From Salinispira pacifica (GTDB taxonomy: Bacteria; Spirochaetota; Spirochaetia; DSM-27196; Salinispiraceae), in contig NC_023035.1 of assembly GCF_000507245.1 (NCBI RefSeq), forward strand, positions 633,001 to 697,000: 64,000 nt of DNA, written 5' to 3'. Each line of letters begins with the position of its first letter. Position 1 is the stretch's first letter. The translations under genes were made by a program, and so were the position numbers. Below, piece by piece: positions 43,946-53,434 of this stretch. The notes under the pieces were generated by a model. That model worked only from the letters and a program-made list of their open reading frames with translations, made no database searches and was not told the DNA's origin.

Positions 43946-45853
43946 ATGAAAAGGATAATACAGATATGCGGGCAGATACTTGTTCTGCTCAGTGTGATTT
44001 TAATTGCGGCGGCCTGTGCAAGTACAGGAGGCGATCAATTGCCCCCGCCCCCCAGCGCTCCGGCTCCGGATCCCAATGAGGATCTTTCCGGCCTGGAGGA
44101 TAACAAGCTGATAATCTATCAGGTGATGACCAGGCTGTTCGGAAACACCAATAATACCAATGCCCTCCACGGTACCCTGGAGGAAAACGGGGTGGGGAAG
44201 TTTAACGATTTCACCCCGGAGGCCCTGAATGAAATCCGCTCAATGGGGTTTAACCATATCTGGTACACCGGGGTTATCGAACATGCCACCATGACCGATT
44301 GGACGGACTATGGTATTGAGCTTGACGATGCGGATGTAATTAAAGGGATCGCCGGTTCGCCCTATGCTATCAAGGATTATTACGATGTGAACCCGATGCT
44401 TGCGGAAAACGTGGATGCCCGGCTGGATGAGTTCCGTGCCCTCATACAGCGCAGCCACGATGCCGGATTGAAGGTGATTATCGATCTGGTGGGCAATCAT
44501 GTTGCAAGGGATTACGAATCTGATGTTCTGCCCGGTCTTGACCGGGGTGTGAGCGATCTGGGAGCAGAGGATGATCCGGGATTGGCGTTTCACCGGGATA
44601 ACAACTTCTACTATCTTCAGGATGGTAATTTTCAGGTGCCGTCGGGACACGATCCTATGGGCCCATCCCGCACTCATCCCCTGGAGGACGGCAGCTTTGA
44701 CGAGTCTCCTGCCAAGGCCACCGGCAACGACGTTTTTTCCCCCAGCCCCAGCATCAATGACTGGTTTGAGACCGTAAAACTGAACTACGGCCGGAATTTT
44801 TCCGGCGGCTCAGATGCATCATTTGATCCGCCTCCTTCAACCTGGATTAAAATGCTGGATATTATGCGGTACTGGCTCGAAATGGGGGTGGACGGTTTTC
44901 GTGTTGATATGGCGGAGATGGTTCCTGTGGAATTCTGGCAGTGGTCCATCCCTCAGGTCAAAGAGGAGTTTCCTGAATCCACTTTCATAGCCGAGATCTA
45001 CAATGTTCAGCAGTACCGTCCCTATATTGAGCAGGGCAATTTCGACGTGCTTTACGATAAGGTAGGGCTCTACGATGCCCTGGTTCCCCTCATAAAAGGC
45101 GGCGGAAGCCTGGTGCGCCTGCAGAACGCCCTGCGGGATGCCCAGGGGATTCGTCCCAACATGCTGTATTTCCTGGAAAACCATGATGAGATGAGGATTG
45201 CAAGCAGCGGTTTTGCAGGTGATCCCCGAGCGGCCCTACCGGCCATGCTGATGAGCGCAACAATTTCAAGCGGTCCGGTGATGGTGTACTTCGGTCAGGA
45301 GCTGGGTGTCGCTGCCGACGGTCCCGAAGGATTCGGCGGGGACGATAATCGAACCACCATCTTTGATTACTGGGGGGTTCCCGAGTATCAGGCCTGGGTG
45401 AACGGCGGAGCCTTCGACGGCGGCGGTTTGACAGAGGAACAGAAGCAGCTGAGAGAACGGTACCGGCAAATCCTCCAACTGGCAGGATCCAGCCATGCAG
45501 TACGCAACGGTTCATATTACGAACTGCATTTCGCCAACAAGGCGAACCAGTCCGACGGCTATGACCAGCGCCGGATGTTTTCCTATGCCAGAATCAGCGA
45601 AGAAGAAGCCCTGCTGTTCATCTTCAACTTCGACGATGAACCCAAAGACTTTATCTTCAAAGTGCCCTCCACCGCCCTGGAGCTTGCAGGACTGGAGGCT
45701 GCAGATGAAATTCTCCTCACAGATCTGTACTCTGAAACCATGCAGCAGATCAGTGCCGAAGAATTGACCAACCGGACTGATTCCGCACGGGGAGCCCGCT
45801 TCACCCTGGAGCCCATGGAGGCAACGGTGCTCCGGATGGAAGCGTCTGAATAA
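43946..45853 (+). CDS. GH13 alpha-amylase-family lipoprotein
   Basis: The 635-residue protein starts with a lipoprotein signal (hydrophobic core then IAAAC, the lipidated cysteine near residue 24), so it is anchored on the cell envelope. The GH13 (beta/alpha)8 barrel carries the four conserved regions: DLVGNH, GFRVDMAE with nucleophile D321, FIAEIYN with acid/base E350, and LENHDE with D414. A beta domain closes the protein. The ATG at 43946 is preferred over 43886 because GGGAG precedes it and the signal starts there. The substrate is an alpha-glucan or oligosaccharide; the exact specificity is not readable. A LacI-type palindrome lies upstream. Confidence 0.88.
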   Translation: MKRIIQICGQILVLLSVILIAAACASTGGDQLPPPPSAPAPDPNEDLSGLEDNKLIIYQVMTRLFGNTNNTNALHGTLEENGVGKFNDFTPEALNEIRSMGFNHIWYTGVIEHATMTDWTDYGIELDDADVIKGIAGSPYAIKDYYDVNPMLAENVDARLDEFRALIQRSHDAGLKVIIDLVGNHVARDYESDVLPGLDRGVSDLGAEDDPGLAFHRDNNFYYLQDGNFQVPSGHDPMGPSRTHPLEDGSFDESPAKATGNDVFSPSPSINDWFETVKLNYGRNFSGGSDASFDPPPSTWIKMLDIMRYWLEMGVDGFRVDMAEMVPVEFWQWSIPQVKEEFPESTFIAEIYNVQQYRPYIEQGNFDVLYDKVGLYDALVPLIKGGGSLVRLQNALRDAQGIRPNMLYFLENHDEMRIASSGFAGDPRAALPAMLMSATISSGPVMVYFGQELGVAADGPEGFGGDDNRTTIFDYWGVPEYQAWVNGGAFDGGGLTEEQKQLRERYRQILQLAGSSHAVRNGSYYELHFANKANQSDGYDQRRMFSYARISEEEALLFIFNFDDEPKDFIFKVPSTALELAGLEAADEILLTDLYSETMQQISAEELTNRTDSARGARFTLEPMEATVLRMEASE

Positions 45854-45887
45854 GCTTCTATTTGCGCGTTTTTGTTGTTGGCTTGCG

Positions 45888-45962
45888 CCGGGCAGCTTTG
45901 ATCTGCCCGGTATATTGACCGCAACAAAAAATCCAAGCCGCCGGATATTCCAATCCGGCGGC
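45888..45962. terminator. Two stem-loops after the GH13 gene
   Basis: The first is an 8-bp stem CCGGGCAG/CTGCCCGG (45888-45895, 45903-45910), flanked by complementary TTTTTGTTG and CAACAAAAA tracts that can extend it. The second is a perfect 10-bp stem GCCGCCGGAT/ATCCGGCGGC (45937-45946, 45953-45962). They form the likely end of the amylase transcript. The rest of 45854-46136 shows no gene. Confidence 0.5.
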
Positions 45963-46136
45963 CGGGATTTCCCGCCAGACTGCTCTTGAAGGCTGTAAAA
46001 TTCGCAGCCTGTGTTCTTTCCCCGGTTCCGGCTGAACATCGATGGTGCACCATTCAGCATCCTGCCCCTGAATTCACTACACTTATACGAGTATCCATAA
46101 TTGTACCGCAATGCATACCTGCTATACGGAGGAGTT

Positions 46137-46400
46137 TTGAGCATACGGGATCTGCTGCATCGAATCTGGAGAGGCGGGCCATGGACCGACCTTATTGCCG
46201 AAGCCGGCCATAGGCCCGATAGGATAATCCGCGCATACTACCTGCTCAGGAACAACGGCATACCTGTGCGCTACCGGGTGGTTGGAACCGGCGGGGGGCC
46301 CGGTGCACCCCTGGGCTCAATGGCCCAGACCATCAAAATCGAAGTTCTAAGAGAGTATGAGCAGCAGGCCCGTGAGATTCTGGGCTCGATGGAGGAGTAG
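46137..46400 (+). CDS. Small DUF2007-like protein
   Basis: An 87-residue protein starting at a TTG with a strong GGAGGAG site 2-8 bases upstream; an ATG at 46101 would put that site inside the gene. The centre (RAYYLLRNNGIPVRYRVVG) and the following IKIEVLREYEQQAREIL match the pattern of DUF2007 'putative signal transducing' proteins: a helix, a short NNGIPV turn and a beta-alpha ending. A glycine/proline-rich insert (GTGGGPGAPLG) separates them. Function unknown. It precedes the liv operon but is separated from it by about 190 bases containing a probable promoter. Confidence 0.6.
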   Translation: MSIRDLLHRIWRGGPWTDLIAEAGHRPDRIIRAYYLLRNNGIPVRYRVVGTGGGPGAPLGSMAQTIKIEVLREYEQQAREILGSMEE

Positions 46401-46497
46401 TCGGGGTAAAAATACCCCTCAATATCCATTCTCTATGACCAGGCAGCTTTCTGGTCCACTACCTTAAAATGAAAAGTGAATCAGGTCTCATTTTTTC

Positions 46498-46587
46498 TTG
46501 ACAGACCTCCAAACCCGGTTGAAAATCATTGATCTATGAGAGCCGTTTTTTTATTCATTTTCAGCGGTTCGATCTACAGGAGTTTTG
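46498..46587 (+). promoter_or_regulatory. Putative promoter and leader of the liv operon
   Basis: TTGACA at 46498-46503 is a consensus -35; the matching -10 (GAAAAT, 46521-46526) is weak. A T6 run precedes it. The leader ends with CAGGAG 5 bases before the livH ATG. Confidence 0.4.
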
Positions 46588-47463
46588 ATGGACGATATTC
46601 TCCGGATATTATTCAATAGTTTGTTAACCGGCAGCACATATGCCTTGGCAGCGCTGGGGATTGCGCTTATATGGAAGACCAGCAGAACCACCAACTTCGC
46701 CCAGGGATCAATAGGTACCCTGAACGCCTATGTGGCAGGTATTCTGCTGATGAGTTTCGGCTGGAACATCTGGGTGGTGGCGGCGGTTTCCATGGTGAGC
46801 GCGTTTCTCACTGGTGTGCTTATCGATACCTTTATCATCCGGCCTGCAGCAAAGGTCAGTCCGATTTCCAAGCAGATTATCACTCTGGGTCTAATTATGG
46901 TAATCGTAGGGCTCATACCGCTGCTGTTCGGGGTGGATCCCTACCGTCTTCCCAGCTTTATCCCCAGCAGCAGCGTCACCCTTGCAGGGGCAACCCTCCG
47001 TTACAACACCATTTTTGTGATTGCGGTTTCTCTGTCGCTCATGGGCTTTCTGTTTTGGTTCATAAAAAATACCCGATGGGGTCTGGCGATCCGGGTGACT
47101 GCAGCAAGTGAAAGCACTGCAAAGCTGATGGGCGTACCCACCAGGACGGTAACCATGATTTCCTGGGCCAGTGCGGCCATGATGGGAACATTGGCCGCTC
47201 TGATTGTGGCTCCCCAATCAAGCGTTAATCCCAATATGCTGCTGGACGTCCAGGTGAGTGCATTCTTTGCCGGCGTGCTTGGAGGATTTTCCACCTTTGC
47301 CGGTCCGGTGGCCGGATCATTCATCATCGCTTTTGCCAGGAACTTCACTGCATTTTATATCTCGGATATCTGGGGAAATGTGATTGTCTATTCCCTGATC
47401 CTGGTGTTCCTCTACTTCAAGCCCTACGGTTTATTCGGCAAAAAAATTGTGAAGAAGGTGTAA
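46588..47463 (+). CDS. livH: Branched-chain amino-acid-type ABC permease, LivH family
   Basis: This membrane protein of about 291 residues has eight or so helices and LivH motifs: SLLTGSTYALAALGIALIWKT at the N-terminus and FFAGVLGGFSTFAGPVAGSF near the C-terminus. ATG 46588 is chosen with AGGAG at proper spacing; a TTG directly before it is also possible. It heads a five-gene importer operon (permease, permease, ATPase, ATPase, binding protein). The gene symbol denotes family; the substrate may be a branched-chain amino acid, urea or a related amide or acid. Confidence 0.88.
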   Translation: MDDILRILFNSLLTGSTYALAALGIALIWKTSRTTNFAQGSIGTLNAYVAGILLMSFGWNIWVVAAVSMVSAFLTGVLIDTFIIRPAAKVSPISKQIITLGLIMVIVGLIPLLFGVDPYRLPSFIPSSSVTLAGATLRYNTIFVIAVSLSLMGFLFWFIKNTRWGLAIRVTAASESTAKLMGVPTRTVTMISWASAAMMGTLAALIVAPQSSVNPNMLLDVQVSAFFAGVLGGFSTFAGPVAGSFIIAFARNFTAFYISDIWGNVIVYSLILVFLYFKPYGLFGKKIVKKV

Positions 47464-47470
47464 TCATCAT

Positions 47471-48514
47471 ATGAATACGAATACGCAAAACGAAGCAATA
47501 CAGAAGTCAGGGAAGTTTTCCCTGGGGCAGAAACCCATACTCCAGTTTGCCTTGCTGAATTTCATCCTGCTGTTTGTGGCGGTACTGCCCCACCTGGGCA
47601 TAATGCGGTTTTCCACCATGAGTATTTTTGCCTATACCAGCATCTACACGGTGGTCGCCCTGGGAATGAATATTCTGCTGGGATTCAGCGGTCTGATTTC
47701 TCTGGGAACTGCGGGGTTTATCGGTGCCGGAGCTCTGGGAATGGGAGTCTTTCTCCAGATGGGGCTCCCGTACGGTCTGGCGGCTCTTCTGGTACTGCTC
47801 ATAGCAGGATCTTTGGGGGCATTGATCGGACTCTTTTCCCTGAAGGTGGAGAGCATATACCTTGCAATTGCCACGTTATTCATCGGTGAGATCCTCCGTC
47901 AGGTGTACACCTCTGTCCCGATCTTCGGCGGCGAGTTTATCAGCATCGGGGCCATTAAGCTGTTCGGTGTTATCGAGCTGAATCAGATATTCCAGTCTCA
48001 CCGGAGCATTCTCTATGCGCTGATCATCCTGGTGCAGTTCCTGGTGATGGTGCTGATGTATAATCTGGTAAAGAGCAGAACCGGACGGGCGCTGATGGCC
48101 ATGAGCCGGAGCGAACACGCCGCCCAGGCCATGGGTATCAATATTCTGAAATACCGGCTGACGGCGTTTATTACCGCGACCCTCTATGCCACCGGCGGCG
48201 GTATTCTGTATGCCAGCTATTTCCAGAATGCCCCCACCCGGGCATGGACGCTGAATATCAGTCTGCTGATCATTGCCATGGTGGTTGTGGGCGGTTTTAA
48301 GTCCATTATCGGAACGTTTCTCGGTGCGGTGATTATCTACGGAATACCGAACCTCTTTCTCAAGGATCTTCTGGGTGATATTTCCTACGTATTTTCCGGT
48401 GTGCTGATCATTCTGGTAATTCTCTTTTATCCCCGGGGCTTTGTCTTCGTCGGGGAGGATCTGCGCCGGCTGCTTCGCCGGGGGCTGAAAGCCGGTAAGC
48501 GGGAGGCAAAGTAA
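47471..48514 (+). CDS. livM: Branched-chain amino-acid-type ABC permease, LivM family
   Basis: The 347-residue membrane protein has a polar N-terminus of about 25 residues followed by about nine helices. LivM features include VVALGMNILLGFSGLISLGTAGFIGAGA and the coupling-loop sequence SRSEHAAQAMGIN. It lies 7 bases after livH and directly abuts the first ATPase gene. With LivH it would form the heterodimeric channel in the cytoplasmic membrane. Confidence 0.88.
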   Translation: MNTNTQNEAIQKSGKFSLGQKPILQFALLNFILLFVAVLPHLGIMRFSTMSIFAYTSIYTVVALGMNILLGFSGLISLGTAGFIGAGALGMGVFLQMGLPYGLAALLVLLIAGSLGALIGLFSLKVESIYLAIATLFIGEILRQVYTSVPIFGGEFISIGAIKLFGVIELNQIFQSHRSILYALIILVQFLVMVLMYNLVKSRTGRALMAMSRSEHAAQAMGINILKYRLTAFITATLYATGGGILYASYFQNAPTRAWTLNISLLIIAMVVVGGFKSIIGTFLGAVIIYGIPNLFLKDLLGDISYVFSGVLIILVILFYPRGFVFVGEDLRRLLRRGLKAGKREAK

Positions 48515-49309
48515 ATGAACGAAAACAAGGCAATTTTAAGCATAGATTCCCTGACCATGACCTTCGGCGGTCTGAAGGCCGTTGACGATTTGAACTTCAG
48601 CATGAACAGCGGGGAAATTGTCGGGCTCATAGGTCCCAACGGGGCCGGGAAGACCACGGTTTTCAACTGTGTCACCCAGTTCTACAAAGAATACAGCGGA
48701 AACATCACCATTCACGGAGATGACGGTCCCGTTGATTTACAGACCGTGCCGGTTACCAAGGTGATCAAGCACGGCATCGTCCGGACCTTCCAGAATTTGG
48801 ACCTGGTTCCCGACCTGTCCATTATCGACAACGTGTTGATCGGCGCCCATGTCTCCTTCAAGACGGGTATTATCTCCCACATTCTGAAAACCGGAAAAGC
48901 CCGGGCTGAGGAAGCGGAGTACCGTCAAAAGGCCCTGGGCATTCTGGAATTCCTGGGGATCCACACTCTGCGGGACGCTCTGGCCGGCGGACAGCCCTAT
49001 GGTATCCTGAAAAAAATCGAAATCGCCCGGGCACTGATGGCGGATCCCAAACTGATGATTCTGGACGAACCGGCCGCCGGATTGAATGACCGGGAAACCG
49101 ATGAACTGGACCGGCTCATCTACCGCATACGGGATGAGTTTCACACATCAATTTTACTGATTGAACACGATATGGGATTGGTCATGAATATCTGTGACCG
49201 GGTCTGCGCAATAAACTTCGGCAAGTTCCTTGCCATGGGTACCCCGGATGACATTAAAAACGACCCCTCTGTTCAAGAGGCGTACCTGGGACAGGAGGAT
49301 CAAGCATGA
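48515..49309 (+). CDS. livG: Branched-chain amino-acid-type ABC ATPase, LivG family
   Basis: The 264-residue ATPase has Walker A GPNGAGKTT, the LivG-typical RTFQNLDLVPDLSIIDNVLIG, a signature region degenerated to LAGGQPYGILKKIEIARAL, Walker B LMILDEPAAGLN and H-loop IEHDM. The signature LAGGQ, instead of LSGGQ, with PYGILKK is uncommon but similar to the LPYG..R pattern of LivG proteins. The start codon follows the livM stop directly. It pairs with LivF. Confidence 0.88.
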   Translation: MNENKAILSIDSLTMTFGGLKAVDDLNFSMNSGEIVGLIGPNGAGKTTVFNCVTQFYKEYSGNITIHGDDGPVDLQTVPVTKVIKHGIVRTFQNLDLVPDLSIIDNVLIGAHVSFKTGIISHILKTGKARAEEAEYRQKALGILEFLGIHTLRDALAGGQPYGILKKIEIARALMADPKLMILDEPAAGLNDRETDELDRLIYRIRDEFHTSILLIEHDMGLVMNICDRVCAINFGKFLAMGTPDDIKNDPSVQEAYLGQEDQA

Positions 49310-50019
49310 AGCCTTTATTATCGGTAGAAAACCTCAGTGTATCCTACGGAGCCATTCAGGCCCTCCGTTCGGTGAACCTGGAAGTTCCCCGGGGGAAGAT
49401 CGTGGCCATACTGGGAGCCAACGGCGGAGGGAAGACCACTCTGCTGAAGAAGATTTCCGGACTGGTACCTGCTGTCCAGGGGACCGTCACGTTCAAAGAC
49501 CAGGACATTACCGGCATAAGTGCCGAGGCCATAGCCCAGGCGGGAATAGTCCAGGCACCCGAAGGACGCCAGATTTTCGGTGAACTGACAGTGAAGGAGA
49601 ACCTGCAGATTGGTGCCTTCACCGTGAAGGATGCAAAGCAGCGGGAGCAGAACCTTCAAAGGGTGTACCGCTACTTCCCGGTACTGGAGGAACGAAGCAG
49701 CCAGATTGCCCAGACCCTTTCGGGGGGCGAACAGCAGATGCTGGCCATCGGCCGTGCGCTAATGGCCAGTCCGGAGATTCTCATTCTCGATGAACCTTCC
49801 CTGGGGCTTGCGCCGCTGATTGTCCGGGATATCTTCGCCATTATCCAGGAAATCCGGGAAAACGGCACAACGGTGCTCATTGTTGAGCAGAATGCCATGC
49901 AGACCCTGAAAATCGCCGATTTCGCCTATGTTCTGCAGGTGGGCAGCATGGTGAAATCCGGAACCGCCCAAACGCTCCGGGAGGACCCTGAACTGATCGA
50001 GGCGTATTTAGGTACGTAA
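49306..50019 (+). CDS. livF: Branched-chain amino-acid-type ABC ATPase, LivF family
   Basis: The 237-residue ATPase overlaps livG by 4 bases. It has Walker A GANGGGKTT, the LivF-typical VQAPEGRQIFGELTVKENL, signature LSGGEQQMLAIGRAL, Walker B ILILDEPSLGLAP and the VEQN motif at the H-loop position. Length and motifs are standard for LivF. It is followed by a gap of about 80 bases with an AGGAGGAG site and then the binding protein. Confidence 0.9.
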   Translation: MKPLLSVENLSVSYGAIQALRSVNLEVPRGKIVAILGANGGGKTTLLKKISGLVPAVQGTVTFKDQDITGISAEAIAQAGIVQAPEGRQIFGELTVKENLQIGAFTVKDAKQREQNLQRVYRYFPVLEERSSQIAQTLSGGEQQMLAIGRALMASPEILILDEPSLGLAPLIVRDIFAIIQEIRENGTTVLIVEQNAMQTLKIADFAYVLQVGSMVKSGTAQTLREDPELIEAYLGT

Positions 50020-50100
50020 CGAATACAACAAAAAGTGTATGAAAGCAGATGAATACCCGCTTCGGGCGGAAAAGCTGACACAAAACTCTAGGAGGAGTTT

Positions 50101-51324
50101 ATGAAAAAGATTGCAATGGCAGTCATATTGATGGTGCTCGTGGCATTTGGTGCCTGGGCAAACGGTACCGGCGAAGGGGGCGCAGCCCAGGGTGTAACCG
50201 ACAGTACCGTACTGGTGGGTAATGCCGCAGCAACCAGCGGTGCGCTGGCAGCCGTCGGTGTTCCATTCAATCAGGGTATTGAAGCATACTTCTCAATGGT
50301 CAACCAGGCCGGCGGGGTAGCAGGACGTACCATTGAATGGGTTCATTATGATGATGAGTTCGACGGTGCCCAGGGTCTTACCTACTCCCAGAGACTGGTG
50401 GAAGATGATCAGATCTTTGCCTTTGTAGGCCACTTCGGTACTCCCACGGTAGCCGCTACCCAGGAATATCTGGACACTGTAGGGATTCCCCGGGTGTACT
50501 ATGCAACAGGTCTCCGGGCTCTGTTTGACCTGAAAGCCGAAGGCGGCGCACGGGCATCCTTTCCGGTTCAGCCCATATATGACGCCGAGGGTGAAGTAAT
50601 GGTGGCCCGTGCAGTAGCCGACTTCGGTGCACAAAAGATCGGCGTGATCTACCCCAATGCAGATGACGGTAAGGGCCTTCTTGCGGGAATCGAACTTCGT
50701 GCGGGAAGTCTTGGTGTGGATATTGTTGCCAGCCAGGTTGCTCCCGATGCCAATGATATGAGTTCCGCCGCCCAGACGATTCTGAGCGAAGATGTGGATG
50801 TAGTACTGGTTGCTGCAAACCAGGTTCCGGCTGAAGTAGCCATCAAGGCACTTGCCGCAGCGGGTAACCAGGCTCCGGTGATTACAAGCTATGTAAATGC
50901 CGCACCTACCTTCGTAGAAGGGGTTCAGGAAGCCTTGAACTCATTCGATGTGTATGCCAATGCCTGGCTTCAGGTGGTGGATAACGACGGAAACCCCACA
51001 GAAGCTCTTCAGGAATTTGAATCACAGGTGGGCGAAATTGATCCCGCTCTTGCGGGCAACCCCTACGCTCAGGCGGGCTGGATTGCCGCAGCGGTGTTTG
51101 TACAGGGTCTGGAACGGGTAGGTAATGCTCCCCTGACCTGGGAAAATTACATCGCAGCAATGGAAGAAGCTCCCGTTTCCATCCCCCTGGGAGGAAGTGT
51201 GAACTTCGCAGACGGCCGCCGGGTTGGTACCCAGGCCATGTCACTGCTGAAAGCAAGCTATGATGACGGCCCTGTGTGGACCGTTGATCAGCCCCTTGAA
51301 CCTATTACAGAAATTCTGGACTGA
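50101..51324 (+). CDS. Branched-chain amino-acid-type ABC substrate-binding protein (type I periplasmic fold)
   Basis: The 407-residue secreted protein has a leader of about 20 residues (ending GAWANGTGEGG, spirochaete style), then the Peripla_BP_6 pattern: ATSGALAAVGVPFNQGIEAYFSMVN, GRTIEWVHYDDEFDG and QKIGVIYPNADDGKG. Family members bind leucine/isoleucine/valine, amides, urea or aromatic acids; the ligand is not defined by sequence. It is the last gene of the importer operon and is followed by a strong terminator at 51335-51368, behind which a group II intron has inserted. Confidence 0.85.
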   Translation: MKKIAMAVILMVLVAFGAWANGTGEGGAAQGVTDSTVLVGNAAATSGALAAVGVPFNQGIEAYFSMVNQAGGVAGRTIEWVHYDDEFDGAQGLTYSQRLVEDDQIFAFVGHFGTPTVAATQEYLDTVGIPRVYYATGLRALFDLKAEGGARASFPVQPIYDAEGEVMVARAVADFGAQKIGVIYPNADDGKGLLAGIELRAGSLGVDIVASQVAPDANDMSSAAQTILSEDVDVVLVAANQVPAEVAIKALAAAGNQAPVITSYVNAAPTFVEGVQEALNSFDVYANAWLQVVDNDGNPTEALQEFESQVGEIDPALAGNPYAQAGWIAAAVFVQGLERVGNAPLTWENYIAAMEEAPVSIPLGGSVNFADGRRVGTQAMSLLKASYDDGPVWTVDQPLEPITEILD

Positions 51325-51334
51325 TACGACCGGG

Positions 51335-51368
51335 AAAACCCTCCCGTCACACGGCGGGAGGGTTTTTT
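51335..51368 (+). terminator. Rho-independent terminator of the liv operon and insertion site of the group II intron
   Basis: A 9-bp perfect stem ACCCTCCCG/CGGGAGGGT (51338-51346, 51355-51363) with an A-rich 5' side is followed by a T6 tract. The group II intron appears to start at the next base (51369). Insertion directly behind terminator hairpins is the known preference of group IIC introns. Confidence 0.88.
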
Positions 51369-52134
51369 GTATGCCCAGCGAAGCGCAGGCATACCCGACC
51401 GGTTGGAAGATACCGGTGTCGCCTCGTTCAGGAGGAAGACAATCCGAATTGCAAGGGCGCAGCTGGCAACGGTTGGGTCTGAAGGAAGCAATAGGAAGTG
51501 AACAGCACATAGCGAAAGCGAACCTGATACGGCACAACAGGGGTGGTAAGCGTGCAAAATAGCGCGAAGCCCGAAACCTGAACAGACCTGTAGTGTGTTT
51601 GAGGATGGCGTTGTTTACAGGGACTGCGCACAGTATCTGGGGAAACCTGTTGAAATCCCAGCAAAGGGTAGGGAACGACAAGCAGAAATGCAAGTCAGAT
51701 CGAAGTTTCAGCAGGTGGCAGATGAGTCCGTAGTAGTGAGTAAGTTCCGGCCAGTGAAAGCCAGTAATGGTGTGGAGGAGAAAACCGGAATGACCTCGTC
51801 CCCGGTGACGAGGACTGCATTCAGGCCAAAAGCCGGATGCGGATGCGAAGGGACGAAGTTTTTAGTAAATCTTGTTTCGATGAAAAGGCTGGTCGGCAGC
51901 TACGCTGCCTGCTCGCCTATGCAACCGAAGGAGCGTGAAGCCTAAACAGAAAGTTGCTGGAAAGTGAGCAGAGTATGTGGCCACGGCCGACTGGGGAACC
52001 AGGAAGCTGAGCCAGAATACCGTTGACCTGAGTATCTTTTTGACCAGCTGAATATTGCCGGAAAATGGCTAAGAGACAGCTGCAGAGGAGAGAATGAGCA
52101 GGAGTTTCACCGCCGAGGTTTCAAACGAAAGAAG

Positions 52135-53424
52135 ATGCAGACACAAGGAAATCGTAAAATCTGGTACAGCCTCTACGGCAGGATGCTCGAGAGACCACGG
52201 CTGGAGGCCGCTTTCAGGAAGGTGAAGGCAGCGAACGGAGCCCCCGGAGTAGACGGAGTGAGCGTCAAAGCCTTTGCCGACCGTCTGGCGGAGCAACTCG
52301 ATGTACTTGTGAAGGAATTGAAGGACAAGAGCTACCGACCGCTTCCAGTCTTGAGGGTGGAAATACCCAAAGACGGGGGAGGAGTAAGGAAACTCGGGAT
52401 ACCTTCGGTTCGCGACCGGGTAGTCCAGCAAGCCTTACTGGACATTCTAAACCCAATATTTGACCCGGACTTTCATCCGTCCAGTTACGGATACCGACCG
52501 GGCAGAAGCGCACATCAGGCAATTGATAAGGCATCTACGTTCATGCGCAGGTATGAATTGGAATGGGTAGTGGATATGGACTTGTCGAAGTGTTTTGACA
52601 CACTGAAGCATGACTTTTTACTGACTCAAGTACGAAAACGAGTTGCCGATGGAAGCATCTTGAATCTCATACGCCTCTTTCTTGAAAGTGGTGTGATGAC
52701 GGATGCTGGTGAAGAGAACACTGAAGAAGGGAGTCCCCAGGGCGGGGTGATTAGTCCGCTTCTCGCGAACATCTACCTCGACTTCTTTGACCAGTGGAGC
52801 ATGGCACGAGGGTATCGCATAGTTCGCTATGCCGACGATATCCTCATCTTTGCTTCATCACAAAAAGGTGCGGAACGTCGGCTTGCAGCTGCAACGCATT
52901 TTCTGGAAGAAGAAATGGGACTGGCTGTGAATCGTGAGAAAACTCACATTACAAACCTGTATGAGGGGGTGCGCTACCTTGGAGTAGTAATCTCTCGTCA
53001 CCACACCCGGATTCAGGAAAAGAAGGTGAAAGCCTTCAAGGACAAGGTCAGGAAACTGACCCGACGCAACAGCGGGAGACCGCTGGGATCGACAATTTAC
53101 GAACTCAATCCAGTACTACGCGGGTTTGCTAACTATTTCAGGATAGCAAATTGTACGAAGGTATTCAGGGAGCTGATGAGCTGGGTACGCAGGCGATTGC
53201 GGGCTATTCAGTTGCGACTTTGGAAACGCTCTTCCCGGCTGCACCGCCGATTGCGGCAGCTGGGATTTCAAGGCGAGTTCAAACACATCAAGATGAGTTC
53301 GTGGAGATCGGCTAAAAGTCCGCTTGCAGCCATGGCGCTGCAAAACAAGCACTTTGAAGAGATGAATCTGTTTTCTCTCGACAAGGTACAGGTCGCAATT
53401 TCTGTCCGGCAGCTTGCTGGATAA
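52135..53424 (+). CDS. ltrA: Group II intron-encoded reverse transcriptase/maturase, without endonuclease domain
   Basis: The 429-residue protein has the group II reverse-transcriptase order: an N-terminal RT0-like region, NGAPGVDGVSV, RKLGIPSVRDRVVQQAL, SSYGYRPGRSAHQAI, the catalytic YADD at 232-235, then the maturase domain (LNPVLRGFANYF, WVRRRLRAIQLRLWKR). It stops after about 100 further residues with no HNH endonuclease, so reverse splicing would need an existing primer or the replication fork, as in group IIC elements. It lies in domain IV of the intron. Retron and DGR types are excluded by the intron RNA around it and the maturase domain. Confidence 0.92.
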   Translation: MQTQGNRKIWYSLYGRMLERPRLEAAFRKVKAANGAPGVDGVSVKAFADRLAEQLDVLVKELKDKSYRPLPVLRVEIPKDGGGVRKLGIPSVRDRVVQQALLDILNPIFDPDFHPSSYGYRPGRSAHQAIDKASTFMRRYELEWVVDMDLSKCFDTLKHDFLLTQVRKRVADGSILNLIRLFLESGVMTDAGEENTEEGSPQGGVISPLLANIYLDFFDQWSMARGYRIVRYADDILIFASSQKGAERRLAAATHFLEEEMGLAVNREKTHITNLYEGVRYLGVVISRHHTRIQEKKVKAFKDKVRKLTRRNSGRPLGSTIYELNPVLRGFANYFRIANCTKVFRELMSWVRRRLRAIQLRLWKRSSRLHRRLRQLGFQGEFKHIKMSSWRSAKSPLAAMALQNKHFEEMNLFSLDKVQVAISVRQLAG

Positions 53425-53434
53425 CTGAAGACAG

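Noticed and set aside
51260-51562. 100-codon frame across the terminator and intron 5' end
   Set aside because: It crosses a strong terminator and structured intron RNA, so it is not expected to be translated.
52135-53424. Retron or diversity-generating reverse transcriptase
   Set aside because: The protein has a maturase domain and lies in a group II intron with recognisable domains V and VI.
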